A model generated the notes under the pieces. The model was not told the DNA's origin. It made no database searches and worked only from the letters and a program-made list of their open reading frames with translations. DNA of 24,688 nt from a virus: positions 1-24,688 of the IMG/VR virus record IMGVR_UViG_3300031963_000889. One strand, written 5' to 3'. A program made the position numbers and the translations under genes. Positions 15,528 to 23,793 of this stretch are shown piece by piece; within the stretch, counting starts at the first letter, position 1; each line of letters begins with the position of its first letter.

Positions 15528-15925
15528 GGGCTGCTGACCTCCAGAGCACGGACGGTGACGGTCGCATCGGCGATCGTGCGGCTGGTGCCGGCGATGTCGA
15601 GCGGGTCGAACACGCGGACGGCCAGGTTCACATCCCAGCGCGGCGTGCCGGCAGGCGGCGCAAGCGCCAAGGTCTGAGTGGCTGTGGCCAGCAGGGCGAT
15701 GGTGTTCGCGCCTTCACTGCCGGCAGTGGTGAGTCCAGCGCCTTCGGTCAGCGTCAGCAGAACAGCGTTGGTCGCTCGGTTGCGGAACTCGGCGCGGGCT
15801 TGCAATCCAGTCAGCGGGACCGGCGTGCCTTCGTCCGGCGACTGCCCCTGCTCAGGCGGCATGCGGCAATCAAGCACCAGCGGCAGCGCATCGCCTGCGC
15901 GCGCAAAGATCGGATCGCAGCTCAT
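15524..15925 (-). CDS. Fibre-associated beta-rich protein, 133 aa, unknown
   Basis: ATGA at the start and GTGA at the end tie it between the head-completion protein and the fibre. It begins MSCDPIFARAGDALPLVLDCR, then has LTGLQARAEFRNRATNAVLLTLTEG and a C-terminal WDVNLAVRVFDPLDIAG...ATVTVRALE strand series. This resembles the small Ig-like baseplate or fibre adaptor domains (BppU N-terminus type) that begin with a L.G...R...R pattern, but the match is by eye. The direct coupling to the fibre gene makes a fibre-adaptor role the best guess. Confidence 0.65.
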   Translation of the reverse strand: MSCDPIFARAGDALPLVLDCRMPPEQGQSPDEGTPVPLTGLQARAEFRNRATNAVLLTLTEGAGLTTAGSEGANTIALLATATQTLALAPPAGTPRWDVNLAVRVFDPLDIAGTSRTIADATVTVRALEVSSP

Positions 15926-16254
15926 GCGGTCACCTGGACAACAAGCACAGAGAATCGGGATTCGTCCGCTGCCTGCACGGCAGAGGACACGCGATAAAGG
16001 CCGTCCGCCAGTTCGATCTGGTCGTCTCGCAGAGGCCGGGGAAGATCGGGCACACGGATCAGGTCAACCACCGTCTCGTTGCTGGTGACTTGCCCGTTGT
16101 CGTTGATGAACTGGACCCCGCGGCGGACGTAGCAGCGCACGTCTGGCACGGCCGCGCCCTGCTTCGGGCGGAACGTGCAGACATCGGCAAGGCCGGCGCG
16201 CGCTGCGACGCGATGGATGCGTGCGTCGATTGCAGCCAATCGGGGGTTGGTCAT
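15922..16254 (-). CDS. Head-tail joining/completion protein (gpFII-like), 110 aa
   Basis: Start ATG follows TGGAG and comes 13 bases after the big hairpin behind the capsid gene. The protein is small and beta-rich (CTFRPKQGAAVPDVRCYVRRG, VVDLIRVPDLPRPLRDDQIEL, FSVLVVQVTA), like lambda gpFII (117 aa), which binds the head connector and gives the attachment point for tails. Position after the capsid protein agrees. An exact FII identity is not certain, since several small connector families have this size and fold. There is no separate FI-like gene in the window. Confidence 0.6.
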   Translation of the reverse strand: MTNPRLAAIDARIHRVAARAGLADVCTFRPKQGAAVPDVRCYVRRGVQFINDNGQVTSNETVVDLIRVPDLPRPLRDDQIELADGLYRVSSAVQAADESRFSVLVVQVTA

Positions 16255-16267
16255 CGGGGCTCCAGAA

Positions 16268-16301
16268 AGGACTCGGCCCGCGCGAGGCGGGCCGGAGTCC
16301 T
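16268..16301 (-). terminator. Long hairpin after the major capsid gene
   Basis: AGGACTCGGCCCGC pairs with GCGGGCCGGAGTCCT with one bulged G across a five-base loop. On the minus strand it is followed by CTTTCTGGAG, so the next gene's Shine-Dalgarno is almost touching it. It could partly terminate transcription after capsid or protect the capsid message 3' end. Confidence 0.6.
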
Positions 16302-16323
16302 GGTGCTGCGGTGGTCAGTCGGA

Positions 16324-17358
16324 TCAGGTGCGGCGAGCGACCATCAGCGACTTCGGGCGGGTGCAGTACGACAGCGGGTTCGCCTGCACTTCGAGGTTCG
16401 CGGACTTGCCGTTCGGCGACATCCACATGCGCGAGTAGCGCGGCAGGCCCACGGTGTTGACCGTTTCCATGTAGTCGGCCGGCGCGTAGACCGTGCGGAA
16501 CAGACCCGGCACGCCGACGGGGAACAGGTGGCACTTGTTCGTGTCCACCATCGCCGTCGCGCCGTTCTTGCCGCGGTAGTTCTCGAACACGATGCCGCCG
16601 AACTCGAACGCGCCATAGATGCGGTTGCCGTTCGGGTAGACGTAGCCGTCGCGCAGCACGGTCGCCATGTCGGTGTTGCGGTAGCTGGCGACCACCTCGG
16701 GGTGCGAGAGCAGGTCGTCGAAGAACGCATCGCCGCAGAACGCATGGATGCCGGTCAGCGGCACGCCGCCGAGGTTGTCCATGATCTTGCGCACCACCTC
16801 GGCGCACTTCTTGCGCAGGGCGCCGCTGGCCGGGGTTGCGTTGTCCAGGTCGAAATCGACCTCCGTTTCCTGCGTCACGCCGAACTCGGTGAACAGGTTG
16901 TAGAGGGTCGAGCCGTCGGCGTTGAGGATGATGCCCTTGACCGCGCCCAGGCGCTGCAGCTCCAGGGTCGGATCGAGCACCAGCTGAATCGCCTCGGTCT
17001 GCCGCTGAGTCACCAGCGACATCACGCTCTGGACTTCCGTCTCGGAGCCGAAGGCGCGCACGCCCTGCACCTCGTCGGCGTTGATATGGTCGTCGTGCTG
17101 GTAGTGCGGGACGATGAGCGAGCGGGCCGTGCGCTTGTCCTTGGCCTTCGTCTCGCCCGGGCCGCCGCGCCCCGTGGGGTTCAGCAGCTTGAGCGTGCCA
17201 TCGACGGACTCGATCATCACGCTGGTGGTCGTAATGCCGCGCTCGTTCCAGTTCAGCACCTGACCGCAGCGGCCGGGCACGAACGGAATGTTGTTGACCG
17301 AATCGGTCAGGGAGATGACGCCAAAGGCGTCCTGGTTGAAAACGTCGAGAGTGGGCAT
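16324..17358 (-). CDS. E: Major capsid protein, lambda gpE type, 344 aa
   Basis: This is the HK97-fold shell subunit. It begins MPTLDVFNQDAFGVISLTDSV and has the gpE-family features RSLIVPHYQHDDHI near 80-92, a VQGVRAFG stretch, a central FDLDNATPASGALR, and a C-terminal half with AFCGDAFFDDLLSHP (about residues 205-219) and FENYRG. Length is nearly the same as lambda gpE (341 aa). ATG is preceded by AAGGAG. The gene directly follows the gpD-like protein and the S49 protease, as in lambda. A strong hairpin follows the gene. Confidence 0.95.
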   Translation of the reverse strand: MPTLDVFNQDAFGVISLTDSVNNIPFVPGRCGQVLNWNERGITTTSVMIESVDGTLKLLNPTGRGGPGETKAKDKRTARSLIVPHYQHDDHINADEVQGVRAFGSETEVQSVMSLVTQRQTEAIQLVLDPTLELQRLGAVKGIILNADGSTLYNLFTEFGVTQETEVDFDLDNATPASGALRKKCAEVVRKIMDNLGGVPLTGIHAFCGDAFFDDLLSHPEVVASYRNTDMATVLRDGYVYPNGNRIYGAFEFGGIVFENYRGKNGATAMVDTNKCHLFPVGVPGLFRTVYAPADYMETVNTVGLPRYSRMWMSPNGKSANLEVQANPLSYCTRPKSLMVARRT

Positions 17359-17382
17359 TGGATGCTCCTTGCCGTGGCCGGC

Positions 17383-18009
17383 TTAGCGGATGACGATGCC
17401 GGCGCGGGCCAGCTGCTGGGTTGCGATTGCCTTGTTGGCCGCGCTGATGCCGGCGGGCCAGATCAGCTCGTTGCCGTTGACGGCGGTGCCGCGCGCGGTG
17501 ATCACGCAGCGGGTGTCGGCGTCAGTCGCGTTGACCGGGCCGTAGAGGATGCCGGCGGCCACCTGCGTGCCATCGGTCGCGGCCGGGTCCAGGGCCTCGT
17601 AGTCGCCGCCGGTCACGGTGACGTGAATCACGTCGCCAATGTCCCAGTCGTTCGCGCCGTCAGCCACCGTGAGCGAGATAGCCGAGGTGCCGTAAGCCAC
17701 GGCGACGGTAAGGTTGGGCATGTTCGAGCCATCAGGCGCGATCACGCGAAAGGTGCCCGCGTTGCCGGACTCGGCGATGCAGATCAGCTGATAGATGCCG
17801 ACCTGCGCATCCGGGCCGACGGTGACCGCACCGACGGTGCCGTCACCAGTGCCGGAGATCTTGGCGCCCGCGGCAGTGATCAGGCGGCCCAGAACAGTGC
17901 CGGCCTGAAGGTTCTGGCCAGAGTTGAGTCGACCGTTTTCTCGGCTCCAGTTGGCATCCAGCTCGCGCAGGATGTAGCCGCCGGCGTGGGTGGTTTCAGT
18001 AAGTGCCAT
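17383..18009 (-). CDS. D: Head decoration protein, extended gpD type, 208 aa
   Basis: Residues 1-50 (HAGGYILRELDANWSRENGRL, LQAGTVLGRLI) and 138-208 (DYEALDPAATDGTQVAAGILYGPV, then LIWPAGISAANKAIA) match the lambda gpD decoration protein, which trimerises on the expanded head and stabilises it. Lambda gpD is 110 residues, so about 90 extra residues (about 50-137) are inserted between the two halves. They are beta-rich with a TVGAVTVGPDAQVGIYQLI start, like known extended decoration proteins. GAGGA precedes the ATG. It lies 24 bases ahead of the capsid gene. Confidence 0.9.
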   Translation of the reverse strand: MALTETTHAGGYILRELDANWSRENGRLNSGQNLQAGTVLGRLITAAGAKISGTGDGTVGAVTVGPDAQVGIYQLICIAESGNAGTFRVIAPDGSNMPNLTVAVAYGTSAISLTVADGANDWDIGDVIHVTVTGGDYEALDPAATDGTQVAAGILYGPVNATDADTRCVITARGTAVNGNELIWPAGISAANKAIATQQLARAGIVIR

Positions 18010-18036
18010 GATGCTTTCCTCTTGGTGGTGCCGCGT

Positions 18037-18531
18037 TTACTGACCACTCGACGCGGCGGCGGCGCGACGGCGGTATACGTCCGTGGATCGCGGCTGCTTC
18101 GCCGCGCTCGGGGTGCTGCTGTTCGGAATGTGCGTGGTGATTTCAGGCCCGGCGTCGGCCCGCAGGTCCAGCAGTTGCGCGCGAGCCGCCTCCACCGGCG
18201 TGCCGTTCGCCACCATGTCGGCGGCCAGACTCTCCACGCCGGCCGCAGCGCACAGGTCGCGCACCTTGATCGCGTAGGCCACGGCGGCATCGGCGGCCAT
18301 GCCCTCGGGCGGCTTGCTGATCAGGGCCAGGCCAAGAGCTGGCGGCAGCTTCGATGCGGCGACGGCGGCGATCAGCGAGGGCAGGGGGTCGGGCTGCGCA
18401 GCTAGCTCGGCCTGCACCTTTTCGGGGATTGCCTGCAGCTCGGCTTGCAGTTCGGCAAGCGCTTGGTCGATAGCAGCACGGCCATCCGCGGTTTCGACGG
18501 CCAAGGTCAGGACATCCGCAGCCGGCCGCAT
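18037..18531 (-). CDS. Possible separate scaffold protein from an internal start, 164 aa
   Basis: In lambda the scaffold Nu3 starts inside C in the same frame. Here Met311 of the protease (ATG at 18531) begins the Ala/Glu-rich C-terminal region, and GGAAGAAGAG lies 8-15 bases upstream as a weak ribosome site. The 164-residue product would lack the protease domain and hold the helical scaffold region. The internal start is inferred from family precedent, a suitable ATG and a purine stretch, not shown. Confidence 0.35.
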   Translation of the reverse strand: MRPAADVLTLAVETADGRAAIDQALAELQAELQAIPEKVQAELAAQPDPLPSLIAAVAASKLPPALGLALISKPPEGMAADAAVAYAIKVRDLCAAAGVESLAADMVANGTPVEAARAQLLDLRADAGPEITTHIPNSSTPSAAKQPRSTDVYRRRAAAASSGQ

Positions 18532-19461
18532 CTCGGGCTCTTCTTCCGTCGCGGCCTCTTCAGCTGTCGGCGGCGTCTCGGCAGCAGGCGCAGGCGCGCC
18601 CGCAGCGATGTGCTGCAGCAGCTGCCTGAAGGTTCCGACACGATCGGCGAAGCCCACAGCCACGGCGTCGGCGCCGCTGTAAATCTCGGCTTCCGTCGCC
18701 ATGACGGCATCGACGTCGAGCCCGCGGCTTTCGGCGACCAGCGTCGCGAACTCTAGGCGCATCGCGTCCATCTTGGCCTGCATGCGCTCGCGTACCGAAT
18801 CTTTCAGAGGCTGCGCGGGACTCAAGTCCACCTTGTGCGCGCCGGAGTAGATCGGCGTGACCTTGATGCCCTGCTGCGCCAGCCGGCCCGATTCGTCGAT
18901 GTGATAGCCCACAACACCGACAGAGCCGGCCCCGGCGCTGCGCGTGGTCCAGATTTCATCCGCCGCGACGGCCAGCGCGAAGGCCGCGCTATAGGCGTAG
19001 TCGTCCAGGCTGGCATAGATCGGCTTGCGGCCACGGCTGGCGCGGATGTGCTCGGCCAGGTCGAAGCAGCCCGACGCGGAGCCGCCGGGAGACTCAAAGC
19101 GCAAGACAATTGCTTGCACGCTGTCGTCCGCCATCGCGGCGTCGAATGCCTCTTGAATCTCGACATAGGACATGGGGCCAGGGCCGCAGTCGCCGGGCAT
19201 CGGGCGATTGACCAGCGCGCCGGAGACGTTGATGACAGCAATGTTGTTGCTGCCCATCTCTCGCGGAAGATTGTCAGTCGGCTGCAAGTACATCGTCGGC
19301 GGCCGGGCATCGATCGCGCCGGACATGTAGCCGGTGATCAGGGCCTCGCCCATCTGCGGGTGGATCAGCAGCGGCTGGCCGATCGCGTTCGCGTACAGCT
19401 GCGACACGACGGGCGACTGGCTGCGCCCGAACAGGCGTGACAGGGTCTTCAGAGGGTTCAT
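18037..19461 (-). CDS. C: S49 (gpC-type) head maturation protease with C-terminal scaffold, 474 aa
   Basis: This enzyme cleaves scaffold and connector proteins during head assembly. The signal-peptide-peptidase A-type fold is visible: SPGGSASG at 124-131, nucleophile Ser158 in DYAYSAAF, and catalytic Lys210 in GAHKVDLSP. The Ser-Lys dyad is complete. Residues about 290-474 are acidic, Ala/Glu-rich and helical, with AELQAELQAIPEKVQAEL near 340-360, as expected of a scaffold fused to the protease (lambda C/Nu3). It ends in a basic, Ser-rich tail. The start ATG overlaps the portal stop as ATGA. Confidence 0.92.
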   Translation of the reverse strand: MNPLKTLSRLFGRSQSPVVSQLYANAIGQPLLIHPQMGEALITGYMSGAIDARPPTMYLQPTDNLPREMGSNNIAVINVSGALVNRPMPGDCGPGPMSYVEIQEAFDAAMADDSVQAIVLRFESPGGSASGCFDLAEHIRASRGRKPIYASLDDYAYSAAFALAVAADEIWTTRSAGAGSVGVVGYHIDESGRLAQQGIKVTPIYSGAHKVDLSPAQPLKDSVRERMQAKMDAMRLEFATLVAESRGLDVDAVMATEAEIYSGADAVAVGFADRVGTFRQLLQHIAAGAPAPAAETPPTAEEAATEEEPEMRPAADVLTLAVETADGRAAIDQALAELQAELQAIPEKVQAELAAQPDPLPSLIAAVAASKLPPALGLALISKPPEGMAADAAVAYAIKVRDLCAAAGVESLAADMVANGTPVEAARAQLLDLRADAGPEITTHIPNSSTPSAAKQPRSTDVYRRRAAAASSGQ

Positions 19462-20951
19462 TCTTGGCCTCGCATGGGTAGTGCCTCGGGCTCTGCCGGT
19501 TCTTCCGGCGCAGCCTGCTGCGTGATGCCGTTGGCGCTGGTCTTGCGCGGGTCAGAGTCGAAGACAAAGCCGGCGGCATCCGCACGGCGGTTGTCCTCGG
19601 CGATCTGCTGGTCCACGGCTTCCGGGTCTTCGCCGCTGCCCAGGATCGCAGCGCTCCGCGACTTGAAGCCGGCGCGCACGGCGTTGCGTTCGGCGGTCAC
19701 GTCCTGCACCGGGTGCGACCACGGCCAGCCCTGCGGCACCCACAGCGTCTTCGTGTACCAGCCGCGGCGCTCGGCGTAGTCGGGCAAGTCCACTGCGCCA
19801 GACAGCACGGCAGCATCGAAGAACGCAGCGCGCGCTTTCTGCAGCATCTGCGGTATCAGGTAAAGCCACTGACGCTGCTCGATGTTGCGGCGAAACTCGT
19901 TCAGGATCAGCCGCAGCGCGCGGTCGGACACGTCGCGCAGGTCGCCGGTTAGCACCTCGTAAGGAATGCCGCGTGCGGCTGCGATGGCCTGCAGTCTGCT
20001 GCGCATGTACTCGACGAAGTTGCTTCCCGCATCCGGTGGATTGGAGAACTCGGGCTTTACGCCGGGAGGCAGCTCGATTGCCGTTCCTGGCTCCATTCCG
20101 CCCATCGGGATGCCGTCAGCATCTTCGTCCGGGGCCATATCTTCGCCAATGCCAGGGCCGCGCGTGTTCGCATCGCGAGTGAAGTAGACGGTGAACAGAT
20201 TGCCAATCAGCTGGCGCTCTGATACGGCGTCGCCAAACTGATTCGCCTTGAACATTTCCAGCAGCGCCGATGTGGCATGCGGCATTCCGCGATGCTGCCC
20301 AGCGCGCAACGGCGTGTAGAGGTGCAGCACCTGCTCGGCAGGCACGCGGACCAGCTCCGTGCCGTTGGTCTGTTTCTGGTCGTCGCCCGGGTGCTCGCGG
20401 TACATCCAGTACGCGGCGCGGCGGCCGATGCGGTCAAACTCGATCCCGTTGCGGATCGTGTTGCCATTGCTCGCGTAGCCGTTCCAGTGATGCGGACACT
20501 GTTCGGCCTCGATCAGCTGAAACTGCAGCGGCACGGTGAGCCCGTCCTCGGCGCGGCGCGACCGCAGGCGCATGAACACCTCGCCGGCCTCTTCCCACTC
20601 GCGCCAGGCGACGGCCTGCATGCCGTAGAAGTCGAGCACGCCATCGGCATCGCACTCGCCGGTGAAGGCGTCCCACACCTCGTGCACAGCGGCGCGCAGC
20701 TCGGGCGAGCCGTTGACCATCTTGGCCTGCACGCCGGTGCCGATGCCGTTAGCAACTGATCGATCCGAAGCAGCCCCACCCCAAGGATCGTTTCGCGTCG
20801 CGGCGCGCGAGCGGTTACGCACCGTCTCCACGGACGCCATGACGGTGTTCGGGCCGCTGGTGCTGGTCCGCCACATCTTGAGCCGTCGGCCATGACCGGA
20901 CGCCACATAGTCTGGCGCTGGCGAGCCGCTGGGGATCTCGATGTCGCTCAC
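19458..20951 (-). CDS. B: Portal protein, lambda gpB family, 497 aa
   Basis: The portal is the dodecameric DNA entry ring and prohead nucleator. It starts with GTG overlapping the gpW stop (GTGA). Lambda-portal features include the RNRSRAATRNDPWGGAASDRSVANGIG region near 46-72, GEVFMRLR near 122-129, FQLIEAEQCP, VLHLYTPLRAGQHRGMPHA near 210-230, and IAAARGIPYEVLTGDLRDVSDRALRLILNEF near 322-355. It ends in a Pro/Glu/Ala-rich tail. It is somewhat shorter than lambda gpB (533 aa). It lies between gpW and the protease, the lambda order. Confidence 0.95.
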   Translation of the reverse strand: MSDIEIPSGSPAPDYVASGHGRRLKMWRTSTSGPNTVMASVETVRNRSRAATRNDPWGGAASDRSVANGIGTGVQAKMVNGSPELRAAVHEVWDAFTGECDADGVLDFYGMQAVAWREWEEAGEVFMRLRSRRAEDGLTVPLQFQLIEAEQCPHHWNGYASNGNTIRNGIEFDRIGRRAAYWMYREHPGDDQKQTNGTELVRVPAEQVLHLYTPLRAGQHRGMPHATSALLEMFKANQFGDAVSERQLIGNLFTVYFTRDANTRGPGIGEDMAPDEDADGIPMGGMEPGTAIELPPGVKPEFSNPPDAGSNFVEYMRSRLQAIAAARGIPYEVLTGDLRDVSDRALRLILNEFRRNIEQRQWLYLIPQMLQKARAAFFDAAVLSGAVDLPDYAERRGWYTKTLWVPQGWPWSHPVQDVTAERNAVRAGFKSRSAAILGSGEDPEAVDQQIAEDNRRADAAGFVFDSDPRKTSANGITQQAAPEEPAEPEALPMRGQE

Positions 20952-21160
20952 AGGCCGTTGCCTCGCTGATACAGGCGGAACACGCGGCTGCGCTTGGGCT
21001 TGCCGGCGCTGTTCAGTTCGTTCTGGATCACGTCAAGTGCAAGCAGCATCTCGCTCGTGTCCTGATAGGTCACGAGGCGCCCGTCTGCATAGCGCACGGT
21101 CTTCTCTCCCCCGGCGATTGCTGACTTGATCAGCGCCAGGTCGTCAGTCGTGAATGCCAT
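20948..21160 (-). CDS. W: Head-tail joining protein gpW, 70 aa
   Basis: The small protein (MAFTTDDLALIKSAIAGGEK then VRYADGRLVTYQDTSEMLLALDVIQNEL) has the gpW fold pattern: a helix, a beta hairpin of VRYADGRLVTYQ, and a second helix, ending in a basic tail. Lambda gpW has 68 residues. gpW enters the connector after DNA packaging and is needed for tail joining. Its start lies 2 bases beyond the terminase stop. Confidence 0.92.
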   Translation of the reverse strand: MAFTTDDLALIKSAIAGGEKTVRYADGRLVTYQDTSEMLLALDVIQNELNSAGKPKRSRVFRLYQRGNGL

Positions 21161-21162
21161 GC

Positions 21163-23283
21163 TCAGCGGTGCCTTGTGAGGTAGTTGCTGCGGACCACGC
21201 GCGGTGCTCGCGGAGCGGCCGGCTTCGGATCAATCGGCGCCGGGCCGTCGGATCGCACATCCGGGTTTTCATCCCAAGGTCGCGCCCAGACAGGCGGCGC
21301 AGCCCAATTGATCTTGTCGGCCTGCAGCGCGATGTAGGCGGCCTCGCCGTAGACGCACAGGTCGAGCGTCTCGTTCTGACGCTTGCCCATTGCCACCCAG
21401 CCCTTCGCCGTTCGCGTCTCGGCCGTCAGCTCTTCAAGCATCGAGGCCGGCGCCCACGCGGGGACGTGCAGGTATCCAGGGCCAGGCTCTTCGCGGCGCA
21501 GGTCCGCAGCGAGCTGGTCCTTCAGCAGATCGGTGTTCAGCAGAAGCACCGGCACATCGCCCGCGCTCCCGCTGTTGCGGTCCTTGCGGCCTCGAGTGTC
21601 GGGGAACGCCTCATGCACGCGCGGCGCATTGGCGCTGCTTCCGCCCTTGACCAGTCGGAAGCGGTGGCCAAGCCCAAGCCGGCGCAGCTCGCGCCAGAAC
21701 TCATAAGCCCGCGCCGTGACGCCCGCGTCGCCATCCTTGCCGCCCTTGCCGCCCGAGTCACACAGCACCACGCGAACCGGCATCGTTCGGCCGCTGCCAT
21801 CAGCCAGCGGATAGCGACGCTCGATCACCTTTCCGATCAGACGGCGCCAGTCCTCGACGTAGGCGCTCGGGTCCATCGGCAACGGCTCGCCGTCCTGCTC
21901 TCGCTCGCTTGTGCGAAGGCGGAAGCGATCGACCAGCCACTTCTCACGCTGCGGCCCCCACCCGGTGACCAGCACCTCGAATCCCGCGCGCTTGCCAGCC
22001 TGAACATCGACCTGCGCCGTCAAGAAGCGCACGCCATGCGGCACGAAGCCTTGCGTGGCGTCCTCGGCTCGATCTTGCAGCTCGTGCCCATCGCGCCGCG
22101 CGTTGACCGCTGGCGGCAGGAAGGGCATGGCCTGATCGACGTTGACCGTCGACTTCAGCGGCTTCGTTTCGCCGGTGAGCGCGTACTGCTTCAGCGCCTG
22201 CAAGTAGCGTTCGACCAGCGACACCCAAGGCTGGTACGCCGCAGCCACGCCGCCGAGCCAGTAGCTCGCCACGCGCGACCTCCGCGCCTCGCCAGTGACC
22301 GTGCCATCCGGCCACATGCGCTGGCCTTCGGCGACCCACTGACCGGCAGCGTTCATCGCCCGCTTGTGCTTCGGGTTGATCGCGCTCCCGCAGTGCGGGC
22401 ACACGACTCGGCTGTATCGCTCGGCAAGCTGCAGCACGTCCTCGACCTGGACGCGCTCGCGCAATTCTTCCTCATCCGGCAGCGCGAACAGGCTAAGCCC
22501 GGCCGTCGCCGCAAACGGCTCCTTGCACTCAGGGCAAGGCCAGTACCAGAGGCGCCGGTCGCCGCGGTTGAACAGCGAGGCGATGCCGTCTGCCGGTGGT
22601 GCTTCGTGCGGGCTGGACGGCCGCCACTTCGCGTCCGCGTAGTCACGCGCCGGGCTCGACTCTGCAATGCAGATCCCGGCCGACATGTAGGTCTGCGTGC
22701 GCTTCAGGGCCAGGCCGAAGGCTTCGTCAAGCGCCATGTCGCCGGTGAAGTTGTCGACGTCGGTCATCAGCACGCGGCGGATGTCCTTGCCGCTCAGCTG
22801 CCCCAGACTCGGCCAGCCGAACAGGATGTTCATCCCCGACCGGAACGTCTTCATGTAGACGTTGTCGTCATGCGCCCGCGGGCTCAGCCGCTGGCGCAGC
22901 TCCGGGCTGCCTTGGATGGCGCGCCGGATTCGAGTCTTGCTGTACAGCTCGGCCTGCAGCTGCGAGGTCTGAATGACCATGCAGTCGGCGGGATCGTCGA
23001 CGATGCTGTACGCCAGCACGCCGTCGACCAGGGCAATGGTCTTGCCACTGCGCGCCGGTCCCATGAACACCACCGCCTCAAACAAGCGCGAGCGCGCCAT
23101 GTTCATCGGCTCGACCATGTAGGGCGCAGTCTCCGGCGACCAGTTGCCCGAGGCGCCGGATGGGTTGACGATCCGCAGATTGCGCCCGGCAGACTCAGCG
23201 ACCGTCGTTTCCTGCGGCGGCCTGACCATCTCCAACACACCGCGGCGAATCTCGCGCGCAGAGCCGAAAGCCGGTTCAAGCAC
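21163..23283 (-). CDS. A: Terminase large subunit, GpA family, 706 aa
   Basis: This is the ATPase and nuclease that cuts and packages DNA. I choose GTG at 23283 (VLEPAFGSAREIRRGVLEM), which overlaps the small-subunit stop by 8 bases and fits the GpA N-terminus; a frame from 23364 would overlap the upstream gene by 89 bases. On this start, Walker A is GPARSGKT at 75-82, and a Walker-B-like segment VLMTDVDNF is at 171-179 with Asp where many ATPases have Glu. Zinc-ribbon cysteine pairs CPEC (250, 253) and CPHC (295, 298) follow. The nuclease domain begins near QVDVQ (Asp426) with CDSGG near Asp509. Lambda gpA is 641 aa. Confidence 0.95.
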   Translation of the reverse strand: MLEPAFGSAREIRRGVLEMVRPPQETTVAESAGRNLRIVNPSGASGNWSPETAPYMVEPMNMARSRLFEAVVFMGPARSGKTIALVDGVLAYSIVDDPADCMVIQTSQLQAELYSKTRIRRAIQGSPELRQRLSPRAHDDNVYMKTFRSGMNILFGWPSLGQLSGKDIRRVLMTDVDNFTGDMALDEAFGLALKRTQTYMSAGICIAESSPARDYADAKWRPSSPHEAPPADGIASLFNRGDRRLWYWPCPECKEPFAATAGLSLFALPDEEELRERVQVEDVLQLAERYSRVVCPHCGSAINPKHKRAMNAAGQWVAEGQRMWPDGTVTGEARRSRVASYWLGGVAAAYQPWVSLVERYLQALKQYALTGETKPLKSTVNVDQAMPFLPPAVNARRDGHELQDRAEDATQGFVPHGVRFLTAQVDVQAGKRAGFEVLVTGWGPQREKWLVDRFRLRTSEREQDGEPLPMDPSAYVEDWRRLIGKVIERRYPLADGSGRTMPVRVVLCDSGGKGGKDGDAGVTARAYEFWRELRRLGLGHRFRLVKGGSSANAPRVHEAFPDTRGRKDRNSGSAGDVPVLLLNTDLLKDQLAADLRREEPGPGYLHVPAWAPASMLEELTAETRTAKGWVAMGKRQNETLDLCVYGEAAYIALQADKINWAAPPVWARPWDENPDVRSDGPAPIDPKPAAPRAPRVVRSNYLTRHR

Positions 23284-23791
23284 TTGCGGCTTCGTCCTGG
23301 TCTTCGGCCTGCAGCTGCGCATAGAGCGCGCCGCGCTGCTTGGCGATGGACTTGTTGACCGCATCCACTTGCTCAGCGGTCAAGCCGACGTCGCGCTCCA
23401 GCGAGTCGGGAAGCGTGTCCAGGAACTGCACAAAGCTCCTGACCACCTCGGCCATCTCCGACTCGACCTCACCAGCCGGGATCAACTGGCGCGCGTCTGC
23501 CTCAAGGCTGATTCGCTCGCGCTCAGACTGGAACCACGCCCGGCGGTCCATCGGCTTCATCTGCCGCGGATCAAGCGGGCCGTCCTCGCCGGCCAGGGTC
23601 TGCGGCAGTAGGCACGCTTCGCACGCCTGCCGGCCGTCGTAAACCGGGTAACCGTCGCGCTTCCCGGCCTGCGGGACGTTGGCATCCAGCAGCCGCTTAG
23701 AGACGGTCTTGCGATCCATGCCAAGCAATTCAGCAATCCGAGAGATCGACACCAGCCGGAGCCGATCGCGCTGGTTCAGTACCTCACCCAT
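23276..23791 (-). CDS. Terminase small subunit, Nu1-like (DUF1441 type), 171 aa
   Basis: The small terminase recognises the cos or pac DNA and brings the large subunit to it. The N-terminus has a helix-turn-helix (VSISRIAELLGMDRKTVSKRLLD, about 14-36), like lambda Nu1 and the DUF1441 family. The C-terminal half is helical, suited to oligomerisation and large-subunit contact. Start ATG at 23791 has no good Shine-Dalgarno and lies 2 bases after a mini-ORF stop. The protein ends in acidic EDQDEAASA, with its last bases overlapping the terminase large subunit. Confidence 0.85.
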   Translation of the reverse strand: MGEVLNQRDRLRLVSISRIAELLGMDRKTVSKRLLDANVPQAGKRDGYPVYDGRQACEACLLPQTLAGEDGPLDPRQMKPMDRRAWFQSERERISLEADARQLIPAGEVESEMAEVVRSFVQFLDTLPDSLERDVGLTAEQVDAVNKSIAKQRGALYAQLQAEDQDEAASA

Positions 23792-23793
23792 AC

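Noticed and set aside
16090-18405. 771-codon plus-strand frame across capsid, decoration and protease genes
   Set aside because: Spans several well-supported genes on the other strand and has biased Arg/His/Val composition with no motif.
21154-23358. 734-codon plus-strand frame opposite the large terminase
   Set aside because: Antisense shadow of the GpA gene; the minus strand has Walker A, zinc ribbon and nuclease motifs.
23276-23364. Longer large-terminase start at 23364
   Set aside because: Would overlap the small-subunit gene by 89 bases with a low-complexity Ser/Arg N-terminus; GTG at 23283 gives an 8-base overlap and the family-like N-terminus.
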